Under the pieces are notes generated by a model. The model worked only from the letters and a program-made list of their open reading frames with translations, did no database searches and was not told the DNA's origin. A DNA stretch of 64,000 nucleotides from the NCBI GenBank assembly GCA_026075535.2, contig AP026547.1:8370001-8434000 (forward strand), read 5' to 3'. Both the position numbers and the translations under genes were made by a program. Shown here piece after piece: positions 57,415-64,000 of this stretch. The stretch comes from Tricholoma matsutake (taxonomy: Eukaryota; Basidiomycota; Agaricomycetes; Agaricales; Tricholomataceae). Position 1 is the stretch's first letter, and each line of letters begins with the position of its first letter.

Positions 57415-59307
57415 TCAGGCCGTGCTCTCTCGAGATTCTTGAACAGCTGCTGTGGTTCTAGTGATAGCTAGTCCACCATTTGGATTCTTTTCTGTGGGGG
57501 TGGTGATGCGAGATGAATGGCGGGGTATGGGTTGAGGCAGTGGTAAGTGCTGTTCATTCAAATCACTGGTAACTTCATTGTTTGAATTGTTATTGATGGG
57601 TGGTTTGTCATCATCATCGTTATCCAGGATTAAAGGATTGTGATTAGATCTCTCATCCCCGGGTTGATTGATATCTGTATTATCCCCTGGAATAGTGGGC
57701 ATGGGTGGTGAGTGACCATCGTGACTTTCAAGAAACTGAACATGGTAAGAACTGTGGATTTTACATGTCACACAATTATGGCATTGATAAGATTTGGATT
57801 TCAGATCATACCCTACCAGTACGCATTTGATGGAGCATTCGAATATTTTCGGGTTGTCCTTTTTGGGTATGAGTACAAAGGCATGACACCCAATTTCTCG
57901 TAGATATGAGTAGTCAGGTTTTTGTTCAAACCATAGTTCCCAAGGGGTATATCCCTGCAGAGAACAGGTAGTAGTTTTGGCATGCAAATGAGATGCCATG
58001 AGATAAAATTCGTCCCACAAATAAGCAGGTAAACCCAAATAAATCCACATTGTATGGGCTTTAGCCATCAGTGTATGATGCATGCGTTTGATGTGTCCAA
58101 TATGCGCAGAGGTGTGGGGAGCAGTGAAACAATGATCGGTTCCCCGGGTCTTCAGCCAAGCTTCCATTTCATGTGACTTCAACTCTCCATTGTCAGTGAT
58201 GTAAGTTCCAACTTTGAGTCTGGTCTCAGCTTCTCGGGCAAGTTCCCAAGCTTTTAATTCAGGAAACGAATCATCTTTGTTGTGGAGGGGTATTGACCAA
58301 GGAAAGGAAGTATAGTCGTCAACAATATCCATTACGTATGAATTCCCAGTATGAGACTGCATGGCATGTGGCCCCAATAAATCTACCCATACCTTCTCCA
58401 ACTTCCTAGTCGCTCTATGGCCAGGTCCCTCCTTGTGTTTCTTTGGAATAGGCATTTTTGTCTGTTTTCCAAGAACACAAGATTCACATTTGGGTGGTTT
58501 TAAGGTGGATGTAATGGGTGCACCTGTGAGTGTCCCCTTCTTGGCCATGTCCCAGAGGGATTGGTAATTTGCATGGCCAAGGCAACGATGCCATGTCTCC
58601 AAAGTAGGCAATTTGTGCATGGTGAAAGCATGGTCGGCAGTGACAGCATGGAGATCGAGTGAGTATAGTTTCTTGGATAACCGTGATCCACGTGCTACGA
58701 AGACACCAGTGGATTTATCCATGATCCAGCACCCTAGGTTATCAAAATGTGTTACCACATTTGAATTGTCTGCCAACATGCCCACGGAAATAAGGCAGAC
58801 TGCCGAATGTGGGATGTAGAGCACATTACATAAGGTGATTGATGTGCCCCACGCTATCCTGAGTTTGATGTCACCAATGCCGATGGCAGCAATGGAAGTG
58901 CCCCCCACACCTTTGACAGAACACAGTTGTGTTGGGCAAAGAGTGACAAAGTTGCCTTTGTTAGGGGAAATGTGTACAGTCGCCCCTGAATCCACAATGA
59001 ATGGGTAGTCGTCCAGGGAAAGTTGGGATCGGCCAGTCTGATTGAGCGGTTCAACGGTGAGTGCATCTTTGGCAGATGCAGAGGTGTACTGATTCCAGTT
59101 GACAGTGGCAGTCGCCTCCTCCTCAATGACAACCCACCCTTCATATTCCACTTCATCAATCATGGCAGTAGGAATGGGATCGCAAGCTAAATCAGCAAAC
59201 TCCAGGTGCAAAATAGGGGATGGATTAGTCTCAGAATCGATCATGACTGTAAATGCCCTCCCATTGACGTCCTTCACCATGACCAGGATTCTGGAAGTGT
59301 GTGACAC
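57415..59307 (-). CDS. Copia B protease and integrase
   Basis: A 630-residue open frame. Protease: FIVDSGATVHISPNK. Pre-integrase: WHRCLGHANYQSLWDMAKKG and CESCVLGKQTKMP. Integrase core: VWVDLLGPHAMQSHTGNSYV and TYITDNGELKSHEM. The third catalytic block reads SAHIGHIKRMHHTLM, where the family has Glu before Arg-Met-His; here it is Lys, so the DDE triad is broken. The core end is WELWFEQKPDYSYLREIGCH. Although long and open, the enzyme should be inactive. Confidence 0.9.
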   Translation of the reverse strand: MSHTSRILVMVKDVNGRAFTVMIDSETNPSPILHLEFADLACDPIPTAMIDEVEYEGWVVIEEEATATVNWNQYTSASAKDALTVEPLNQTGRSQLSLDDYPFIVDSGATVHISPNKGNFVTLCPTQLCSVKGVGGTSIAAIGIGDIKLRIAWGTSITLCNVLYIPHSAVCLISVGMLADNSNVVTHFDNLGCWIMDKSTGVFVARGSRLSKKLYSLDLHAVTADHAFTMHKLPTLETWHRCLGHANYQSLWDMAKKGTLTGAPITSTLKPPKCESCVLGKQTKMPIPKKHKEGPGHRATRKLEKVWVDLLGPHAMQSHTGNSYVMDIVDDYTSFPWSIPLHNKDDSFPELKAWELAREAETRLKVGTYITDNGELKSHEMEAWLKTRGTDHCFTAPHTSAHIGHIKRMHHTLMAKAHTMWIYLGLPAYLWDEFYLMASHLHAKTTTCSLQGYTPWELWFEQKPDYSYLREIGCHAFVLIPKKDNPKIFECSIKCVLVGYDLKSKSYQCHNCVTCKIHSSYHVQFLESHDGHSPPMPTIPGDNTDINQPGDERSNHNPLILDNDDDDKPPINNNSNNEVTSDLNEQHLPLPQPIPRHSSRITTPTEKNPNGGLAITRTTAAVQESRESTA

Positions 59308-59316
59308 CGATGATTT

Positions 59317-60240
59317 CTAATTTATGGGTGGCTTTAGATTCCTCGATTGTTTTTCCTGCCATACCCCCCCAGCCTTAATACAGTACTCCATCGTGTGCCC
59401 AGTCTTCTTACAAACCAGGTTCCCACAAGTAGGGATGTTCGATGATTTTGTAGGCTTGGCACGAGCAGTGAGCGCAACATGGGAACATGAGTCGTTGCAT
59501 TGGTCATTTTTGAGTAGGGATTGTTCATTCTCCAGGAACAAATGGATGTCCTTCGACCCATATGGAGAGGCAGCTGTGGAAGCAGCAATGTCACGGGAAA
59601 TAATGGAATGCGCATGTGGGAAATTATTGCTGAGGGAGTTAAGGAGGGCGATACAACAAAGGAGGTCAGCTTTGATGTCGCCCATGGCAAATGTGCATTC
59701 AATAAGGGTGCAGATCTTCTCCATGGTTTCGGGGAGCGGGATGTCCTTTGTGCATTGTATGGAAAGTGCCTGTTGTAATAGCTGGACCTGACGGACAGGA
59801 CCTTCTTTTTGATGATGATCTTGAAGAGTCTTCCAGTTGACTTCGGGACCTTTCGTGATGTCGATGAAGGGGCGTTCTGAGGGAGAAATGCTTGAAGCGA
59901 TGAAAGCATACGTGAGCCAGGAATTGGCTTTCCAGTTTGTGAGGGCGTGTGTTTCAGTAGATGTGGGCAAAGGAATATTGCCAGTAACGTATTCATAAAG
60001 ACCATTCAAGGAAAGAGCAATAGTGATTTCCTCGCACCATTCTTTGTAGTTAGATTTGAGCTTGTCTAGCTTCTCTCCAGAATATTGAACCAATAGTTTG
60101 ATGAGGGAGATGGAAGGTGGGCTGGATTTGGTAGTCATGGTAATAATTTCCGATGAGAAAGTGCAGGGGGGGGTAGCAAGCCAGGGGGCATCGAAAGACA
60201 AAGGTAAGAAGGGGAGGCGTGTCAGGAATCCAAATTCCAT
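59317..60240 (-). CDS. Copia B Gag
   Basis: The likely start is MTTKSSPPSISLIKLL at about 60138; the open frame extends 34 residues further upstream without support. The capsid-type reading includes YKEWCEEITIALSLNGLYEY, NSWLTYAFIASSISPSERPF and LLCCIALLNSLSNNFPHAHS. A Cys/His knuckle near the end (CGNLVCKKTGHTMEYC) would bind RNA. It ends just before the protease frame. It appears intact. Confidence 0.85.
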   Translation of the reverse strand: MEFGFLTRLPFLPLSFDAPWLATPPCTFSSEIITMTTKSSPPSISLIKLLVQYSGEKLDKLKSNYKEWCEEITIALSLNGLYEYVTGNIPLPTSTETHALTNWKANSWLTYAFIASSISPSERPFIDITKGPEVNWKTLQDHHQKEGPVRQVQLLQQALSIQCTKDIPLPETMEKICTLIECTFAMGDIKADLLCCIALLNSLSNNFPHAHSIISRDIAASTAASPYGSKDIHLFLENEQSLLKNDQCNDSCSHVALTARAKPTKSSNIPTCGNLVCKKTGHTMEYCIKAGGVWQEKQSRNLKPPIN

Positions 60241-60341
60241 TAAGTCATGATCCGAGATCTAAGTGATTGGACCAATCAAAGGATGACATAGTAGCGTCGA
60301 GTGGCTAGGAGATTTTCTACCATTGATCAAATGCGACGGGA

Positions 60342-60354
60342 GTGGCCCATAACC
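60342..60354 (-). promoter_or_regulatory. Copia B primer-binding site
   Basis: On the minus strand GGTTATGGGCC directly follows the 5' LTR. It pairs with the anticodon stem-loop of initiator tRNA-Met (..GGCUCAUAACC..) allowing one G-U pair, as in Copia elements that prime with a half tRNA. Confidence 0.6.
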
Positions 60355-60783
60355 TGTAGAAAGTCAATCCTAGCATATACAAGAATGAACTCAGTCGTTG
60401 TATAAGTGACTATATTCATAATTACTGTACCTAGCGTATACAAGAATGAACTCAGTCATTGTATAAGTGACTATATTCATAATTACTGTACCTAGCATAT
60501 ACAAGAATGAACTATAGGTACAGTAAGTAATCGTTCTCAACTAAGTAATAATATTGTTACTCACCTCAGTCGTTGTATAAGTGACTGAGGTGTCATACAA
60601 CTATCTACTGTATATAAGTATCCTGTTAGACAAAGGAAAGAGTATCACAAAGGTATCCACTGTGTGGATTCATACACGCATCTCAAAGGGGGCATGCTAA
60701 ATATAGCAGCTGCATCAAAAACATGCCGACATCTGTATTTGGTAATACGGCATTCGCAGATGCTCACGGTGTATTTCTCAACA
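60355..60783 (-). repeat. Copia B 5' LTR
   Basis: 429 bp, about 60 bp longer than its partner because the block GTATACAAGAATGAACTCAG..CCTAGC occurs twice in tandem. Confidence 0.9.
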
Positions 60784-62719
60784 GCAGCCAGACACTCTTT
60801 CCACCAAGTTGGAGACAATCCTGACTCATTTAGCATAGCCATTATCCTTTCTGCCAATGTCCTATTTGTCCTTTCAGCAACTCCATTTTGTTGTGGTCGA
60901 TTTCAAACAGTATGTTGTCACACAATTTCTTGTTCCTCCATATATCAAATAAATTCATTTGACATGTATTCCCCGCCTTTGTCATCCCTAACTGCCTTTA
61001 TCTTTCTACCGGTCTGCTTTTCAGCATATGCCTTGAATATTTTAAATGCAGCAAATGTATCACGTTTATGTTTGATGGGTATGACAGCTTTAAACTGGGA
61101 CTTGTCATCAATGAATGTAACCCAGTAGTAATGACCTTCTCTGGAACATGCTCCAACTTCATGAACATTGGTGTGAATCAATCCTAGGATTTCTGTTGCT
61201 CTAGTTTCTGATGATGGGAAAGGATTGGCATTCATTTTTCCAGCTAGACATGGTTCACAAATAGGATCAGGCTTAGCCTTTGAATCAAGTGTCATTCCAA
61301 CAACCAAATCTTCCTTCACCAATCGCTTTACATCATTATATTATGATGACAAAGCCTCCTATGCCATAAAGCCAAGGCCAGAGCTAGAGTTGATGTCACA
61401 TGCACGCTCTCCATCCTAACTACAGTACTACCATTTAAATATCCCACATTTTCATTTGTGATGTCTGCAGTGAATATCACACTTTTGTTTCAAATAAATG
61501 ATATGGTATTGGGTGAGATATTTACATCAAGCTCTTTACATTTGGTCAAATAAAGTACTGCAAGAAGATTATTCTGCAAGGCTGGTACATGTAATACTCT
61601 AGCAAATTCAACATCTCTACCCTGCTTTCCATTAATAATTGGTCTAAAGACAACACTTCCAACACCCTCTGAATATATAATACAATTATTAGCCAACTTG
61701 ATAGGAACTCTATATGGTTTATAATTCCTAATCCAATGTTTGTGTGGCATCATATGAGAAGTGGTCCCCATGTCTGTATTCCAATTAATAACATTAGATG
61801 ATGTTGAATATGCATCATGAGAAAAAGAAGCACTTGCATTGCCAGCAGTTTCTGTGACATTCTCTATCTTTGCTTCTTGGACTTTATTGGCATTTCCCCC
61901 TTTGGTGAGCAGTGGACATCCCCATTTATAATGGCCTTTCTCTCCACATTCATGACATGTGACCCATGGTGGAACTGTGGACTGTTTTCCATTGTTGCTC
62001 CCATTAGTGTTGCCAGTATTGCCATTGCCATTCCTTTGGTTTCCATAATTGCCACCTTGGTACCCCCCCCTTCTAAATTTCTTGGGAATTCCTCTTGCCC
62101 TATTAACCACCTCACTCCTGCATTGGTGGTTTTGTTTCTCACTTTGGAATGCTTGTAGGATGGTTGTCCTATCTAGTGTGCTTTGCAATAGCAATGCAGA
62201 CGACAGGTGTGCATAGTCTTCAGGCAACACCCTGATTAGTGCTATGCACTCCAATTCCTCATCCAGTTTTTCCACAGTGTAGTCACTTGGCCTCAAGTTC
62301 TGGATGTCTGCAATTGCCTGCTCCACTCAAACTCCCAAATCCACCAGTATTTCATCATCCTTCTTGTGGATTGAAAACAGTGCATCATAGGCATTAAATC
62401 GTGCACCTGGTTTCTTTTGAAGGTGGGTAGCCTCCAATCTCTTCCATATTTGAATAGGGTCTTCTTCATACCCTCTAAAATGAACCCGCTGTTTCTTTGA
62501 TATGCAAAGAAAGAGTTCTTCAGCAGCCTTGTAAGAGGCTTTATCCCATGCAACAGCATCCCTAGCATGCTCTCTTTTATTTAGTCTTGTCTCCTTCCCA
62601 GAGACAATTCCCCAAGTCCCCATTTTCATCAACCATGCCTTCATTTCACCACTCCAGTCCATATAGTTGGATGCTGAGAGTTGTTCAAATGTTGGCTTTT
62701 CTGATGATGTAGATGCCAT
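60784..62719 (-). pseudogene. Copia A Gag, protease and integrase N-terminal part
   Basis: Gag starts at 62719 (MASTSSEKPTFEQLSASNYM) with AWLMKMGTWGIVSG and QIWKRLEATHLQKKPGARFN. A TGA at 62327-62329 interrupts before QAIADIQNLRPSDYTVEKLD. The zinc knuckle CHECGEKGHYKWGC is complete. Protease shows NWNTDMGTTSHMMPHKHWI, where D(S/T)GA is altered to DMGT. Integrase gives CEPCLAGKMNANPF, HYYWVTFIDDKSQF, VRDDKGGEYMSNEF and PQQNGVAERTNRTLAERI (D, D, E intact). Further stops lie at 61490 and around 60905-60945. The reading ends at the Copia B insertion. Confidence 0.9.
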
Positions 62720-62886
62720 GATGCAAGTGTGTGTAGTGTGTTTGTATGTGTATGTGTGTCAAGTGTTCCCAATGACTAGTCAATGACTTAGTCCAAATAA
62801 TGTCAAGTCTCCAAGTTCCAATTCAACAAGTGCAGCAAATAGATAGCAGTGGTAATGCAACAGTACTTTGTTACAAGTCAGAGGCC

Positions 62887-62899
62887 AGGGCCCATAACC
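62887..62899 (-). promoter_or_regulatory. Copia A primer-binding site
   Basis: On the minus strand GGTTATGGGCCCTGG abuts the 5' LTR and matches the complement of the initiator tRNA-Met anticodon arm over 13 of 14 bases. It is the same type as in Copia B. Confidence 0.6.
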
Positions 62900-63287
62900 T
62901 ATTAAAGCTTATGACAAATTCTACTAGTGTATAACACTAGTCAGCAACTCAAGTCAACTGTCCACTACACACTTATAACACAGGTTCAATAATAGTAATG
63001 TGTATTGCACTTTATCCAAATCAATCTCGTATCTAGTTTTCCAGACATAGTAGGATTTCACTTTTGTTTGTTCCTGTCATGCCAGGAAACTGCGAGGCAT
63101 GAAACTAGGTGTCCACTATATCGCATCTGTGTTACCCCCTACATCTGAGTCCAAAAATCTAAGTAATAGCTATAGTACAAAGTGAGATATGAAGTAAACA
63201 AATTTCAGTCATAATATCTACAATCTAACAAGTATAATAATAAGTCTGTTGGACTATGTAGCAAGTGTTTCATCACTGTATTCAACA
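62900..63287 (-). repeat. Copia A 5' LTR
   Basis: 388 bp, TATTAAAGCTTATGAC..GTATTCAACA on plus. The terminal TG of the partner LTR is TA here, a single G-to-A change. Confidence 0.95.
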
Positions 63288-64000
63288 AACAGTGGCAAGG
63301 GAACAGTGGCAAGGAAACAATGGCAAGGAAACAGTGGTGAGGGTGGGGAGTGTGAGATGCAGGGGGCAGAAAAATGGTGTGTTTTGGGCACACCTGTTGC
63401 AAAGCAGAGGGGGTTCAAGCACATTCCATGGATATTCTACTGAGTCAAGCTGCATGTCCCATCACTCTGGAGCTTTGGTCCATGGTTCAGAGTGGGATGG
63501 AGCAGGAATTTCCACCATCGTCAACGAATGCATTGACAATAACACCATAGTGATGAGTTGTACTTGGGGCATATGACAGGGAGCTGGGTGGTGAGCTGGG
63601 GATGACCAGGATGTGTGGGGGATGGTCTAGACTGTTGCTGAGGAAGGTGGGGATGGCAGGGCTCATATGTTGAGCAGATGGCACATTCCCAATAAATGTG
63701 TGGGTGTGTAGGCATGCAATGGCATTTTCTGGGCTGTGGTTAGTGTTCCAGAGGGCATAGTGGGAGATTGAGTTGTTGTTGACAGACACATTGTCAATGA
63801 TGTAGCCAGTTTGGTGGATGCACCAGGTGTCATGGTGGGCTCGTAGCACATAACGGGGGCAATGGGGGCAAACAGGCAGCAGTGTGGTGGTGTGGGGGGG
63901 GCTCCTGGGTCATTGTGGGGCTGGCAGAGTTGCTCTGTCCAGTGTAGAACATGTTCAGATGAACGTGTCCATACATCTTTGTGTAACAGCATTTTCTGGG

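Larger units (their letters stand above)
55240..60783 (-). mobile_element. Ty1/Copia retrotransposon B, nested in Copia A
   Basis: LTRs at 55240-55608 (369 bp) and 60355-60783 (429 bp), bounded TGTAGAAAG..CTCAACA on plus. A perfect 5-bp duplication GCAGC borders both sides (55235-55239, 60784-60788). Removing the element and one GCAGC restores the reading WKECLAALVHVLNCC of the Copia A integrase, proving the order of insertion. It lies on the minus strand with a full Copia gene order, interrupted by stops. Confidence 0.95.
52484..63287 (-). mobile_element. Ty1/Copia retrotransposon A, split by Copia B
   Basis: Two 388-bp LTRs (52484-52871 and 62900-63287) and a perfect 5-bp duplication AACAG (52479-52483, 63288-63292). 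The element lies on the minus strand with Gag, protease, integrase, RT and RNase H in Copia order. Copia B (55240-60783) sits in the integrase. Without it the element is about 5.3 kb. Several stops and frameshifts have accumulated. Confidence 0.95.
48131..64000 (-). mobile_element. Protein-free LTR element, copy 2 (interrupted, runs off the window)
   Basis: Minus-strand relative of the 41.7-45.2 kb element. Its 3' LTR is 48131-48297 (more diverged, about 167 bp). The interior resumes at 48298 with the same C-rich (here G-rich on plus) words, for example CACTCTGGACCATG and GCCCTGCCCCATC. It is cut by a hAT-like element at 50228-51658 and by Copia A at 52484-63287, and its interior continues to the right edge. 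The other LTR is outside the window. Apparent open frames in it are by-products of low-complexity sequence. Confidence 0.7.

Overview
The window looks like nuclear DNA of a mushroom-forming fungus (Agaricomycetes). The host genes have many short introns of about 50-60 nt with GT..AG ends. The host gene set (forkhead factor, class 3 lipase, Ser/Thr-rich single-pass membrane protein, cytochrome P450) and the repeat families (Tnp2-type DNA transposons, Helitron-type helicase, chromodomain Gypsy, Copia, hAT-like non-autonomous elements) fit that group. The species cannot be named from the sequence alone.

Layout. 1-4.2 kb: promoter, 5' UTR intron and coding sequence of a forkhead transcription factor. 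4.2-8.6 kb: decayed intergenic DNA with recurring short words, plus the 3' exons of one unrecognised spliced gene. 8.6-32.6 kb: transposon graveyard. It holds a broken Helitron-type helicase, a 2.2-kb hAT-like element with an 8-bp target duplication, a MITE, two decayed transposon-associated genes, a Tnp2 transposase gene cut into oppositely oriented halves, a Tf1/sushi-type Gypsy retrotransposon inserted in the Tnp2 C-terminal half, and a small Cys-rich gene. 33.1-40.9 kb: host island with lipase (+), membrane protein (-) and cytochrome P450 (-). 41.3-64 kb: a second, deeply nested repeat block. In it a protein-free LTR element (191-bp LTRs, TSD TCCTT) sits inside a TIR element. A second copy of that LTR element runs from 48.1 kb past the right edge and was invaded by a hAT-like element and by Copia A (TSD AACAG). 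Copia A was itself invaded by Copia B (TSD GCAGC).

Main observations. (1) The two halves of a single hAT-like insertion, marked by complementary 8-bp target duplications 9.7 kb apart, together with the oppositely oriented halves of one Tnp2 gene, show that about 9 kb (roughly 20.5-29.8 kb) was inverted with one break inside each element. (2) The Gypsy LTR carries an 11-nt sequence, 34 nt downstream of a TATA box, exactly complementary to the primer-binding site, which is the signature of Tf1-type self-priming. (3) The protein-free LTR element at 41.7-45.2 kb carries a fragment of a host dual-specificity phosphatase gene that its sister copy lacks. (4) Several hAT-like elements share one design: both ends are built from many copies of a family-specific short word, and the interior is a minisatellite or a ~160-bp tandem array. 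Most retroelement genes carry in-frame stops and G-to-A changes typical of C-to-T mutation at silenced repeats.
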